Position numbers and translations under genes: made by a program. DNA of 64,000 bases from Jeotgalicoccus sp. Lineage in GTDB: Bacteria; Bacillota; Bacilli; Staphylococcales; Salinicoccaceae. Below, piece by piece: positions 51,856 through 60,926 of this stretch. The notes under the pieces are model-generated. The model worked only from the letters and a program-made list of their open reading frames with translations. It did not search any database and was not told the DNA's origin. Location of the stretch: positions 1 to 64,000 of the forward strand of contig DONT01000008.1 in assembly GCA_003513765.1 (NCBI GenBank), given 5' to 3'. Each line of letters opens with the position of its first letter. Within the stretch, counting starts at the first letter, position 1.

Positions 51856-53700
51856 ATGGTAAATTATCTGATTAAAAATCGTGCAGGACAGTTTCTGATG
51901 ATAGGAGTTATTTTTATCATTGCCGGTTTTGTTCTGCTGCCGTTAAATGAGTTTGGCAGCAGTATTGCATTCTACTTTGCGATTTTTTTCCTCGGTTTCT
52001 TTGCAGCGAAAACTGCAGTGACAGAAACGATGCGCTTAAGGTCACCGAATGTCGATTTACTCATGATTCTGGCAGCTATCGGTGCAGTTCTTATCGGTTT
52101 TGAGTCCGAGGGGGCTTTGCTTCTGTTTATTTTTGCCAGTGCTGAAGTGCTGGAGGATTATGCCACCAGTAAATCCACAAAAGCAATTTCTGAATTAATG
52201 TCACAGGTACCGTCTTCTGCGAATGTACTGCAGGATAACGGTGAAGTCATTGAAGTACCGACAGAATCACTCGTTGAAGGGGACATTGCTGTTGTAGCGA
52301 AAGGTGAACAGATTCCCATCGACGGTTATGCCGACAGGGAAATATTCGTGAATGAATCCGCCTTAACAGGAGAGTCTGTCCCCGTGACTAGAGCAGCTGG
52401 TAAAGAGGTATTTGCGGGGACCATTAACGAAGGTAATTCATTTCACCTGGAGGTTAGCAAAGCGAGCGGAGATACCGTTTTTTCAAATATTATCAGAATG
52501 GTGGAAGAGGCACAGAGCCGGCCTTCCAAAGTATCAAAATTTATTGACCGCATTGAATCTAAATACGTTATGGGCGTACTCATTGGTGTCCCGATTTTTA
52601 TCTTTATCCTCTATGTGATTAATGGTTTTTCATTTGAGGAAGCTTTCTACAGAGGCATGGTTATGCTGACTGTAGCGAGTCCGTGCGCCCTGGTCGCTTC
52701 AGCGACACCGGCCACTTTAAGTGCCATCAGCAACGGTGCAAGAAACGGTGTGCTGTTTAAGGGCGGAGCAGCTATGGAGGCGCTGAGTACCATGGATATT
52801 CTCTACAGCGATAAAACGGGCACTCTGACACACGGTGACTTCCAAGTCGTGGACTATGCTGCGGATGAAGAGATTATTAAAGAAGTTGTGTATATGGAAC
52901 AGCAGTCGAGTCATCCAATTGCAGAAGCTGTTGTTAAGCGTTTTAAAGCAGTGAGTCTAGAAAGTGTTGATCAGACAGAAGACATTGAAGAGGTCGTCGG
53001 TTCCGGGATGAGGAAAGGAAATGTTGAAGTTGGAAAACCTGCTGCCTTTGCTGATTTTGAAGACCCCATGGGCTATATGGAAAGCGCCATTGACGGTAAT
53101 ACGAATATATTTGTCGGTAAAGACGGTCAGGTTGCGGGATACTTTTCTCTCGCTGACCGCGTACGGGAAGAGGCGGTGCATGCGGTCTCAGGATTTAAAA
53201 AGGAAGGTATTGTTGTATCACTTCTGACCGGAGATAACGAGAAAGTTGCCAAAAAAGTTTCAGATGAAGTCGGAATTTCTGAATACGCTGCATCATGTAT
53301 GCCGGAAGATAAAATAAGATATGTGAATGGACAACAGGACAAAGGCAAAGTCGTCGGCATGATTGGTGACGGCATTAACGATGCACCGGCCCTCGCCAAT
53401 GCAGATATCGGTATTGCCATGGGCAGCGGTTCATCAGTCGCCATGGAATCATCAGATGTAGTGATTGTGAAAAATAATCTGCAGAAACTGTTCTACAGTT
53501 TTAAGCTGAGTCAGAAGCTGAATCGCATTATTATCGGGAATGTAATTTTCTCAATCAGTGTTATTCTGACCCTGGTTACTTTAAATATATTCGGCCTTTT
53601 AAATCTGCCGATGGCAGTCCTCTTCCATGAAGGCTCCACGATACTGGTTATACTGAACGGTCTGCGGTTATTGAGACTGGGACGGGAAGGGCTAATGTAA
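51856..53700 (+). CDS. P1B-type heavy-metal ATPase (P1B-4-like)
   Basis: A 614-residue metal-exporting P-type ATPase without an N-terminal metal-binding domain. The phosphorylation motif is DKTGTLTHGD, the phosphatase motif TGES, and the hinge GDGINDAPALA. Its ion-site motif is SPC (ASPCALVASATPA) with HEGSTILVILNGLR in the last helix, the pattern of the P1B-4 group for Co, Fe or Zn, rather than CPC. ATG 51856 has GGGAAGTG upstream. The ion cannot be fixed from sequence, but excess cobalt or iron is likely. A cre-like site precedes it. Confidence 0.88.
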   Translation: MVNYLIKNRAGQFLMIGVIFIIAGFVLLPLNEFGSSIAFYFAIFFLGFFAAKTAVTETMRLRSPNVDLLMILAAIGAVLIGFESEGALLLFIFASAEVLEDYATSKSTKAISELMSQVPSSANVLQDNGEVIEVPTESLVEGDIAVVAKGEQIPIDGYADREIFVNESALTGESVPVTRAAGKEVFAGTINEGNSFHLEVSKASGDTVFSNIIRMVEEAQSRPSKVSKFIDRIESKYVMGVLIGVPIFIFILYVINGFSFEEAFYRGMVMLTVASPCALVASATPATLSAISNGARNGVLFKGGAAMEALSTMDILYSDKTGTLTHGDFQVVDYAADEEIIKEVVYMEQQSSHPIAEAVVKRFKAVSLESVDQTEDIEEVVGSGMRKGNVEVGKPAAFADFEDPMGYMESAIDGNTNIFVGKDGQVAGYFSLADRVREEAVHAVSGFKKEGIVVSLLTGDNEKVAKKVSDEVGISEYAASCMPEDKIRYVNGQQDKGKVVGMIGDGINDAPALANADIGIAMGSGSSVAMESSDVVIVKNNLQKLFYSFKLSQKLNRIIIGNVIFSISVILTLVTLNIFGLLNLPMAVLFHEGSTILVILNGLRLLRLGREGLM

Positions 53701-53709
53701 TAGAGGTGA

Positions 53710-53940
53710 ATGCTTTTAACTCTAATGAAACTATTACGGTTAGTGAAAGCCCAGGTGAAAAAAGACATTGAGGGTCACTATGCATGAATATGGAACAATT
53801 TAAACAGACACTTCGTTGAACCAGATGAAAGTAAAGATATTACTGTGCAGATGATTGAATTTAAACCGATGTCTAAGATAGAGATACTGAGGTTTTATAT
53901 AAATGGAAACGAAGCATCGTTAAAAGCGATGCTGGACTAA
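53710..53940 (+). pseudogene. Small gene with an in-frame TGA
   Basis: From ATG 53710 (preceded by AGAGGTGA) a frame runs 25 codons to TGA 53785-53787, then continues in the same frame without a start for 50 more codons to TAA 53938, rich in coding-like residues (VQMIEFKPMSKIEILRFY). Together they would make a 76-residue protein. The simplest reading is a nonsense mutation in a small gene downstream of the ATPase; readthrough is possible. Family not recognised. From 53941 to 54152 nothing convincing is seen. Confidence 0.5.
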
Positions 53941-54152
53941 ATGATGTCTAATAGGAACGCACGAGCACAGAACATTATAGTAAAACCTATTACAAAAATA
54001 AATACATTCTTCCACGGCGGTCTTTTATTATCGCGATTGATAAGAATATCCTTATGACACTTGCATTATTAAGATTACCATATATAAAATGTGATAAGAT
54101 AAGTATAAATACATAAATAGAGAAGAGTGTAATAACGAAGGGGATAAAGACT

Positions 54153-54350
54153 ATGAATAATGGGTCGGTTATTATTTTATATGTTTTGCTCACACTCAAT
54201 GCCTTACGTTACGGAACTTACATCCTGGAAGGTCACTCAAACTCATATTACATTACAATGCTCGGTCTGAACTTGCTGGTAATAATCTTTACGATTACTT
54301 ACAGAGCGGTTAAAGCGAAGAAATCATCAGAAGCGGATATTGCGGAATAA
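54153..54350 (+). CDS. Small two-helix membrane protein
   Basis: A 65-residue protein with two hydrophobic segments (about 6-22 and 33-51) and a charged C-terminus. GAAGGGGAT precedes the ATG. It is 20 bases upstream of the GNAT gene and probably cotranscribed. Not recognised. Confidence 0.6.
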   Translation: MNNGSVIILYVLLTLNALRYGTYILEGHSNSYYITMLGLNLLVIIFTITYRAVKAKKSSEADIAE

Positions 54351-54370
54351 TGCTTTAAAGGGGATAAAGC

Positions 54371-54823
54371 ATGGAAACAAGACTACTGAAAAAGAATGAA
54401 CAAGCGCCGCTGGAATTACTGCTGACAGCTGACCCATCCGCAACACTTATTAAAGGTTATTTGGACAGAGGTCACTGTTATATAGCGGAAATCGATAATC
54501 AGACAGCAGGTGTCTATGTATTGGTGGAAAATAATTCTGACACCGCTGAACTGATTAATATCGCAGCTAATGAAAAACATCAGGGCAAAGGCATAGGGAA
54601 AGCTCTGGTTAAAGATGCGATTCAAAAAGCAAAAGATATGGGTTATAAAACTATTGAAGTCGGTACCGGCAATTCAAGTATTGATCAGCTCGCCTTGTAT
54701 CAGAAATGCGGCTTCAGGATAACAGGTGTAGATAAAGACTTTTTTATAAGAAACTATGAAGAAGAGATTTTTGAAAACGGAATAAAGTGCCGAGATATGG
54801 TGAGACTGTCTCAAACACTATAA
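54371..54823 (+). CDS. GNAT acetyltransferase
   Basis: A 150-residue GCN5-type acetyltransferase with acetyl-CoA loop EKHQGKGIGKALVKDAI and C-terminal LALYQKCGFRITGVDKDFF, a pattern common in PA4866/phosphinothricin-like and YvbK-like enzymes. TAAAGGGGAT is the ribosome site. The acceptor is unknown. Confidence 0.82.
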   Translation: METRLLKKNEQAPLELLLTADPSATLIKGYLDRGHCYIAEIDNQTAGVYVLVENNSDTAELINIAANEKHQGKGIGKALVKDAIQKAKDMGYKTIEVGTGNSSIDQLALYQKCGFRITGVDKDFFIRNYEEEIFENGIKCRDMVRLSQTL

Positions 54824-54856
54824 GTATTGTAACCAATTGCTGAAAGGGGACTAAGA

Positions 54857-55288
54857 ATGGAGGTTATCATTAAAAGGAAAACCTGGCTACAGGGCGCTCT
54901 AATGCCCGTCAGTTTGAAAGTTAATGACAAGACTGTAACATCACTTTATATCAATCAAGAAAAAACTATAGAGTTACCCACAGAAACAGCAAGGTTGAAA
55001 TACACTCAACCACTTGATCGGAGTCATCAGATTCAAGTGAGAAATGGCGATACAGTTGCTTTAAAAGAAACTAAATTTGGAATGATTACAAATATTATTT
55101 TCTTTGTAACTGTTCTCTATTACATAATTATGGGACAGGAAATCTTTGAATCTGTTTTTCTAAATAATATTAATTTAACGAGTATCATAGCATTTATTTT
55201 GCTAATTACATTAGTAATACTGGGTGTTATCTCATTCTTCCTCAATCAATACAAATTCGTGATAGAAAACAATTCATCTAAGGAGTAA
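54857..55288 (+). CDS. Hypothetical two-helix membrane protein
   Basis: A 143-residue protein: an N-terminal soluble beta-rich domain of about 75 residues with KVNDKTVTSLYINQEKTIELP, then two membrane segments (about 77-94 and 110-132). AAAGGGGAC precedes the ATG. It heads a set of four small forward genes separated by only a few bases; the function of the set is unknown. Confidence 0.6.
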   Translation: MEVIIKRKTWLQGALMPVSLKVNDKTVTSLYINQEKTIELPTETARLKYTQPLDRSHQIQVRNGDTVALKETKFGMITNIIFFVTVLYYIIMGQEIFESVFLNNINLTSIIAFILLITLVILGVISFFLNQYKFVIENNSSKE

Positions 55289-55294
55289 CTCATA

Positions 55295-55618
55295 ATGGGA
55301 ACATTTATCGCAATATTATTCGCAGCATTTGTATTTTATTTTGTTATCAAATATGCAGTCAGACAAGCAATTATTGAAGCCAAAGTAAATGAATCTGATT
55401 TAAGCGTACAAGTCAGAGCAAATGATTTATTCAACAAGATACAGAATATGCAATATGAGATTGCTGCAGATACGAAATCTAAAGAAGTGAAATTGAAAGC
55501 AAAAGAAATATATGATACAAGTTTTGATATTTTAATCTCTGACAGTACAGACGAAGAGAAGTATACACAGCTTAAAATTAAAGAGAATGAGATGATTCTA
55601 TTACAAAGTGAGGGGTAA
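55295..55618 (+). CDS. Hypothetical membrane-anchored helical protein
   Basis: A 107-residue protein with an N-terminal membrane segment (about 3-20) followed by a long charged helical region. TAAGGAG lies nine bases before the ATG, six bases after the previous gene. Not recognised. Confidence 0.6.
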   Translation: MGTFIAILFAAFVFYFVIKYAVRQAIIEAKVNESDLSVQVRANDLFNKIQNMQYEIAADTKSKEVKLKAKEIYDTSFDILISDSTDEEKYTQLKIKENEMILLQSEG

Positions 55619-55621
55619 ATT

Positions 55622-55831
55622 ATGAAGAAATTTCATGAAACACTTTACAAGACACCGGAATTAATCAAATTATTCATCGTATTTTTTCTATTCTTTTATC
55701 TCCTAAGCGACATATTGCCGATGGGGGAAAGTGTTCCTGTAAGCATTGCAGGAGTGATTTGTGCAGGTCTTGGTGCAGGGCTACTTGCTGCATTATTCCA
55801 AAGACCGAAAGATAAGAAGAACGTAGAGTAA
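55622..55831 (+). CDS. Hypothetical small membrane protein
   Basis: A 69-residue protein with two membrane segments (about 16-31 and 39-58) joined by a short acidic loop and followed by a basic tail. GTGAGGGG precedes the ATG, three bases after the previous gene. Not recognised. Confidence 0.6.
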   Translation: MKKFHETLYKTPELIKLFIVFFLFFYLLSDILPMGESVPVSIAGVICAGLGAGLLAALFQRPKDKKNVE

Positions 55832-55860
55832 AAGAAATATTTAAAAACGGAGGGCTGTTT

Positions 55861-56031
55861 ATGAATCAATCAAAGGATCCTGAATACATCGACCCTGCGA
55901 AATTACGATCTAAGAATAAAAGACAGCTAGCAGGTCCAGTGAGTAAGACTGATACAGCATTTGGCATATTTGAGATAGTATTCTTTATACCGCGTTTAAT
56001 TATGCAGGTAATAAGAGCAATCTTTAACTAA
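55861..56031 (+). CDS. Hypothetical 56-residue protein
   Basis: A short frame begins at ATG 55861 with CGGAGGG ideally placed upstream, and ends at TAA 56029. It has a polar, basic N-terminal half (about residues 1-33) and a hydrophobic C-terminal segment (FGIFEIVFFIPRLIMQVI), suggesting membrane association. It continues the run of small genes from 54857 and is followed directly by a terminator. Confidence 0.6.
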   Translation: MNQSKDPEYIDPAKLRSKNKRQLAGPVSKTDTAFGIFEIVFFIPRLIMQVIRAIFN

Positions 56032-56068
56032 AACAGGTGACAGACGAAAGGTCTGCCACCTGTTTTAT
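56030..56068. terminator. Bidirectional terminator between convergent genes
   Basis: AAAACAGGTG pairs with CACCTGTTTT and an inner AGAC/GTCT extends the stem, with a GAAA-containing loop (56030-56066). It overlaps the stop codons on both sides. Confidence 0.88.
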
Positions 56069-56511
56069 GCAATATAAAAGATAAAAAGAATAAATCCGGC
56101 AAAACCTGCAATAACAAGAATCAGAATAATATTTTCGAAGCCCGATTTATTAGGTTGGTTATCAGTATTAGATACTACATTGGGCTCTGCCGGTTTTCTG
56201 TTGATAAATTTCAGAACTAATAAAACCACTGCTGCAAATAGTCCAAGAACGTAGGTGAATCCAATAAAAGAATAAAACTCGGGTCCTGAATTAAAAATAC
56301 TTTTATCGTTTGTCAGTGTATATCCCATCGTCGTATAAGCAAGAACAAGCAGGATTATAAACAGAAGACCTGTCATTACCGCAGTTAAAATAAGTGAAAG
56401 AGATTTTCTGTTCTGATGATTTTTCAGCAGTGCAGAAATCGGCATATAGAATATAATCTTCACTATCGGGTACATGGATAGAATTAAAAGTAACATTAAA
56501 AAGGTGGTCAT
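56065..56511 (-). CDS. Hypothetical membrane protein
   Basis: A 148-residue protein with four hydrophobic segments (about 2-22, 40-60, 84-105 and 127-146). A polar loop near 108-125 separates the last two. No known family. It is 25 bases downstream of the SDR gene on the same strand and may share its transcript. Confidence 0.6.
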   Translation of the reverse strand: MTTFLMLLLILSMYPIVKIIFYMPISALLKNHQNRKSLSLILTAVMTGLLFIILLVLAYTTMGYTLTNDKSIFNSGPEFYSFIGFTYVLGLFAAVVLLVLKFINRKPAEPNVVSNTDNQPNKSGFENIILILVIAGFAGFILFIFYIA

Positions 56512-56536
56512 AGCATCACGCCTTACTATTTATATT

Positions 56537-57376
56537 TTATAGGTGAGTTAAATTCAGTACATCCAGTGTAGCTGATATGAGGTAGTTGCGCGCATCTATA
56601 TCATTACCATGCTTTTTAAGCGGCAGGATTTCACCGTTATGTATATACTTGCCGTTATATCTTTCGGGTGATTCCACAGCTTTGACTGTCGATACACTAC
56701 CCTCATCAGGTGAAAGAAAAAATGGATCCAGTGTTTTATAAACCAGATTGCCAAAGCGTTCATTTTTTGGTGTTTTACCTAAATTAGTCGATACAGCACC
56801 TGGATGCACAGCGGTCGTTTTCAAGCCCTCTTCATGGTATGCATCATATAATGCCTGCATCAAGTAAAGTGTGCCAAGTTTTGACTGACCGTAGCTCGTA
56901 ATCGGATTAAATTTCTTTCGTTTAAAATAGGGTGCAGTTAATGGTGAGAACTTATAACCATTCGATGATACGACGACAATTTGCTTTACTTCACTGTTAA
57001 GTACCAATGGGAGCAGCAGATGAGTCAGATAGAAATGGCCGATATAATTCGTGCCCATCATCATTTCAAAACCGTCTTTAGTTTCCTGTCTCGATAAAGA
57101 CACCACGCCTGCATTTAACACAAGATGATTAATAGAATCATACTTCTCTTTCATTTCAGCTGCCGCTTTTTCAATTGAAGCAAGTTCGCTTAAATCACAA
57201 TGAATTAAATCCACATGTACAGCGGAATGAGTTATTATTTCATTTTTTAAGACTTCACCTTTATTTAAATTCCGGACTAAGAGTACAATCCGGTCAACCT
57301 TCTTAGATAATGCTAAAGCCGTTGCTCTACCGATACCTGAAGTCGGTCCTGTAATAGCCAGTATATTTTCTTTCAT
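56537..57376 (-). CDS. Short-chain dehydrogenase/reductase
   Basis: A 279-residue NAD(P)-dependent oxidoreductase. The cofactor motif TGPTSGIGRA is at the N-terminus (about residues 9-18), NAG appears in LNAGVVSLSR, the catalytic Ser is in VVVSSNGY and the Tyr/Lys pair in YGQSKLG. This resembles retinol-dehydrogenase-like SDRs that act on lipophilic alcohols or carbonyls. The substrate is unknown. Confidence 0.85.
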   Translation of the reverse strand: MKENILAITGPTSGIGRATALALSKKVDRIVLLVRNLNKGEVLKNEIITHSAVHVDLIHCDLSELASIEKAAAEMKEKYDSINHLVLNAGVVSLSRQETKDGFEMMMGTNYIGHFYLTHLLLPLVLNSEVKQIVVVSSNGYKFSPLTAPYFKRKKFNPITSYGQSKLGTLYLMQALYDAYHEEGLKTTAVHPGAVSTNLGKTPKNERFGNLVYKTLDPFFLSPDEGSVSTVKAVESPERYNGKYIHNGEILPLKKHGNDIDARNYLISATLDVLNLTHL

Positions 57377-57447
57377 TGAACCACCATTTTCTGTAAGTTT
57401 AATATCCTTACAATAAGTATAGACACAATTAATTTAGTAAGAAAGAA

Positions 57448-57475
57448 AAAACCTTCTGACTTAGTTGTCAGAAGG
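57448..57475 (-). terminator. Terminator of the MFS gene
   Basis: CCTTCTGAC (57452-57460) pairs perfectly with GTCAGAAGG (57467-57475); on the reverse strand a run of T's follows. Confidence 0.88.
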
Positions 57476-58684
57476 GTCTACTATAAATTTATCGAAATTA
57501 TTTTCTTTTTTATTGCCGATAATTGTAATCAGTATAAATGCCAGTGCATAAATCACAAGCAGTATAAGCATCGTGTAGTTGTGATTCTGTGTTGAGTCAT
57601 AAATAAAGCCGATAACAAATGGGAACAGTCCGCCAATAATACAGCCGCCTGTTTGCATCATGGCAGTCCAGGAGTTCGCTCCGTTTGCAGTCAATGTTTC
57701 ATCAAGCGGCAGCATTAAGGCTGCAGAGTATAAGCCGCCGAGCGGAATACCCATCATAAATGCTCCAATCCACATCAACGTGTGATCTCCAGTCCAGAAC
57801 AATAATGTCGCAGCAGTGCCTGCTACTAAGATAAAATAGATCCAGTTTCTTCGTGCCGGATATTTCTCCATCATTATTGGAAGCAAGAGGTTAAATATAA
57901 CCTGAACAGACATGACCGCACTTAACAGCATGCCGCCCTGAATCATCGTCATGCCGTTTTCGACTGACATCGGCACAAGCCATGTAATTGACGAGAAATA
58001 TATGGCAGCCTGCAGTGCATAAAACAGCATGAATAAATACGGTTTAAGCTGTTTCCACGGAGATGGAAACTTATACTTAACTTCTGAAACTTCCTGTTTA
58101 GGCAGTTTGCTGTTGTCGCCGGTTTTTAAGACGAAAGCGACGACCAGTACGCCGAACAATGCGAATGCTGACCAGATAGCCAGTGCAAACATAAACGAGT
58201 CGGACACTTCAAAAAATATTCCTGTGAAGGCAGCACTTGCTGCAGAGCCCATGCTCATAAAGAACGTTGAAATTCCGATAGCAATGGCCGCGTGCCCCGG
58301 GAAATACTTTTTAATGACAGAAGACATTGTCGGACCGAGTACCGCAATCGCAAGACCGATTAGAAATGCAGTGATAAGCAGTGTTGAGAAGCCAGGTAAG
58401 AAACCGCGAAGTGCTGTTGCGACACCTAAGACTGACAGCATAAGTATTAAAGTAAATTTAGAACCGTACTTTTTATTTAAAACAGTAGCGAGTGATGCAA
58501 AAATTCCCATACATAATACGGGAACAGTAGTCAGAAGACTGGCCTGTGCATTAGACAGGGAGAGCGATGTGCGTATCGTGTCCATAAGCGGACCGACTGA
58601 GGTAATACCGAGACGGAGATTAAGCGAGATGGCAGCAATGACGAAGAGCAGCAAGAAAGTATTCTTATTATATATTTTGTTCAA
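57461..58684 (-). CDS. MFS transporter, CynX/NimT type
   Basis: A 407-residue major facilitator with twelve predicted membrane helices. It belongs by pattern to the cyanate/nitroimidazole transporter (CynX/NimT/YycB) group: NLRLGITSVGPLMDTIR near the start and FLIGLAIAVLGPTMSSVIKK. Divergent from the LysR regulator gene, which probably controls it. The long ORF on the opposite strand (58029-58763) is a shadow. Substrate unknown. Confidence 0.86.
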   Translation of the reverse strand: MNKIYNKNTFLLLFVIAAISLNLRLGITSVGPLMDTIRTSLSLSNAQASLLTTVPVLCMGIFASLATVLNKKYGSKFTLILMLSVLGVATALRGFLPGFSTLLITAFLIGLAIAVLGPTMSSVIKKYFPGHAAIAIGISTFFMSMGSAASAAFTGIFFEVSDSFMFALAIWSAFALFGVLVVAFVLKTGDNSKLPKQEVSEVKYKFPSPWKQLKPYLFMLFYALQAAIYFSSITWLVPMSVENGMTMIQGGMLLSAVMSVQVIFNLLLPIMMEKYPARRNWIYFILVAGTAATLLFWTGDHTLMWIGAFMMGIPLGGLYSAALMLPLDETLTANGANSWTAMMQTGGCIIGGLFPFVIGFIYDSTQNHNYTMLILLVIYALAFILITIIGNKKENNFDKFIVDPSDN

Positions 58685-58808
58685 ATTCCGTCCCCCAATG
58701 TTTTGTGTTTTTCATATCTTTATACTTATGATAGCATTGTCATTGATATACATAAAATATTAATAAAATTGGTTTTAGTTACTTTTATCATATACATGAG
58801 GTGGGAAC

Positions 58809-59735
58809 ATGGACATTCGTCAATTACGGTACTTTATAGTGCTGGCAGAAGAAAAGCAAGTATCAGCAGCCGCTAAGAAGCTGTTTATGTCGCAGCCGCC
58901 ATTAAGCCAGCAGCTGAAAAACATGGAGAACTCCTTGGGCGAGCAGCTGTTTGAAAGAAGCGGGAAGTTTTTAGAACTGACAGAAGCGGGTAAAACGTTA
59001 TATAAGTATGCCATTCAAATTACACAGATGATGGAAGAAGCCAAAAGTGAGGTCGCAGATGTGGGTGCCGGCATGGACGGCAGATTATCAGTCGGTATTA
59101 ATACATTTTCATTATCCAATATGAACGAAGTGTTTCATGACTTCAGAAGCAGGTTCCCGAAAATAAAATACAGAATCCAGCAGAACGAATCATCTCTGTT
59201 ATGTTATTTACTGAAAGAGCGGGAAATAGAGCTGGCAATCGTGAGACTGCCTCTGGAAATTAATGACTTTACTCTTCAGCATTTATACAGCGAGCCGTTT
59301 TATGTTGTGACTTCTAAAGAAAAGAAGTTTTTTGAAGGTGAAGCAACGCTGAAAGAAATCAGCAGATATCCGCTTGTGCTGCCGAGCATTGAAGGACTTG
59401 GGGTATATTATTCAATACACGAAGCATTTTCAAAAGCAAAAATACAGCCGGACGTTATTGCTGAGTTTTCCGATTTAAAACTGATGATGGAACTGGTCTC
59501 TACAAATTTTGGTATATCAATCGTGCCGGAATCGCTCCTTCACCTATACAGTGAATATCCGGTAAATGTTTATAAAATTGCAGAATCAGAAAGCCTGACA
59601 GGCGATGTTGGCTTAATCTGGCTGAAGGATCACAGGCTGTCAAAAGCAGCTCAGAACTTTACAGATATACTGACAGCAGCTGTAAAAGAGAAACCCGGAA
59701 ATGAAGAATTTTTAAAAAGAGGAGAGGACGCATGA
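58809..59735 (+). CDS. LysR-family transcriptional regulator
   Basis: A 308-residue regulator: N-terminal winged helix (QVSAAAKKLFMSQPPLSQQL, residues 19-38), linker helix and two-lobed effector-binding domain. The first residues MDIRQLRYFIVLAEE are classic. GAGGTGGG precedes the ATG. It overlaps the next small gene by four bases (ATGA), and with it leads into the BASS transporter and isoaspartyl dipeptidase genes. The effector is unknown. Confidence 0.9.
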   Translation: MDIRQLRYFIVLAEEKQVSAAAKKLFMSQPPLSQQLKNMENSLGEQLFERSGKFLELTEAGKTLYKYAIQITQMMEEAKSEVADVGAGMDGRLSVGINTFSLSNMNEVFHDFRSRFPKIKYRIQQNESSLLCYLLKEREIELAIVRLPLEINDFTLQHLYSEPFYVVTSKEKKFFEGEATLKEISRYPLVLPSIEGLGVYYSIHEAFSKAKIQPDVIAEFSDLKLMMELVSTNFGISIVPESLLHLYSEYPVNVYKIAESESLTGDVGLIWLKDHRLSKAAQNFTDILTAAVKEKPGNEEFLKRGEDA

Positions 59736-59941
59736 AGAAAGTAATTACAGAAGCAGTAAAACTGTTTAAGAGAAAAGATGTCGAGAAAGATAAAGAATAT
59801 AAAAGTAAGGTGGACCAGGAAAAAGTGAAGAGAAATATTGAAGCGGCAAAAGAAAGACTGGAAGACCCGAACCTCACAATGTGCCAGCGTCAAGAATATC
59901 AGAAAGCACTGGATAGTTTGAAAAAATACAAAAAAGATTAA
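59732..59941 (+). CDS. Hypothetical small charged helical protein
   Basis: A 69-residue, highly charged, helical, lysine-rich protein with no membrane segment. GAGGAGG precedes the ATG inside the LysR gene. Four-base overlap implies coupling. Family not recognised. Confidence 0.6.
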   Translation: MKKVITEAVKLFKRKDVEKDKEYKSKVDQEKVKRNIEAAKERLEDPNLTMCQRQEYQKALDSLKKYKKD

Positions 59942-59963
59942 TCAAAGAGAGAAGGATATAGAC

Positions 59964-60905
59964 GTGCTGAACAGTTTTAACAGCAGGATACAGGAGCTGA
60001 TGCCGATACTCACACCGCTGTGTGTGGTGCTTGGCGTAATATTTCATAATATCGGCGGACATCTGTTATTTTTAGTGCCGATTCTATTTGCGTTTATGAC
60101 ATTTACAGGCAGTTTAGGAATGAGATTCACCGATGTAAAAGTATTTAAAAAACATCCCGGCGCTATTTTATTTGTTATTTTATTTTTACATATTTTAATG
60201 CCGGTATGGGCGTATTTTTTATCATCCTTTATTTTTGACGATCACCTGCTCGTCATCGGATTTGTGATTTCAGTTGCAGTGCCGACGGGGGTCACTAGCA
60301 TTATCTGGATTAGCATATGCAGGGGGAACTTTCCGCTCGGGCTGTCAATTATCTTAATCGATACGCTGCTTGCGCCGTTTATACTGCCGGTCATTCTGGA
60401 TGCACTTGCCGGCGAAGCGATAAAGCTTGATACCGCATCAATTATCCTGGATCTAATCTGGATGATCGTCCTGCCGTCGATTTTAGGCCTGGTAATCAGT
60501 GAATTAAGAAAAGGCCGGGTGAAAGAGATGAGCCAGATGCTCGCACCGTTCTCAAAACTGAGTCTGTTCGGTATTGTTGCCATTAACAGCAGTGCTGTTG
60601 CGCCGTTTTTAACAGATATTACTTTGGAACTGATCGGGGTCATTCTGTTCGTCTTTATACTTGCCGGATCCGGTTACGGTCTCGCCTTAATACTCGGACA
60701 TTTACTTTTCAGAAATACACAGACTGTCACTTCACTCGTCTTTTTAGGCGGTATGAGAAATATTGCCATCGGTACAGTTATTGCTGTAACTTACTTCCCG
60801 CCAAAAGTTGCCATGCCTGTCGTATTTGGAATGCTGTTCCAGCAAGTGTTGGCATCGCTTTATGCTAAAGTAGTCAATAAATATCAGATGAAGTATGAAG
60901 TGTAA
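59964..60905 (+). CDS. Bile acid:sodium symporter (BASS) family transporter
   Basis: A 313-residue ten-helix-type membrane transporter of the BASS superfamily. Signature stretches are AVPTGVTSIIWISICRGN and SLVFLGGMRNIAIGTVIAVTYF. Members use sodium to import organic anions, including pantoate or keto acids in bacteria; bile acid is not implied. GAGAAGGA precedes the GTG/ATG-region start at 59964. Followed closely by iadA-like gene, suggesting import of an amidic or peptide-derived acid. Confidence 0.82.
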   Translation: MLNSFNSRIQELMPILTPLCVVLGVIFHNIGGHLLFLVPILFAFMTFTGSLGMRFTDVKVFKKHPGAILFVILFLHILMPVWAYFLSSFIFDDHLLVIGFVISVAVPTGVTSIIWISICRGNFPLGLSIILIDTLLAPFILPVILDALAGEAIKLDTASIILDLIWMIVLPSILGLVISELRKGRVKEMSQMLAPFSKLSLFGIVAINSSAVAPFLTDITLELIGVILFVFILAGSGYGLALILGHLLFRNTQTVTSLVFLGGMRNIAIGTVIAVTYFPPKVAMPVVFGMLFQQVLASLYAKVVNKYQMKYEV

Positions 60906-60926
60906 TTAATTACAGGAGATGATTGA

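Noticed and set aside
58029..58763. 244-codon forward ORF opposite the MFS gene
   Set aside because: Antisense shadow; the reverse frame has unmistakable MFS features and start signals.
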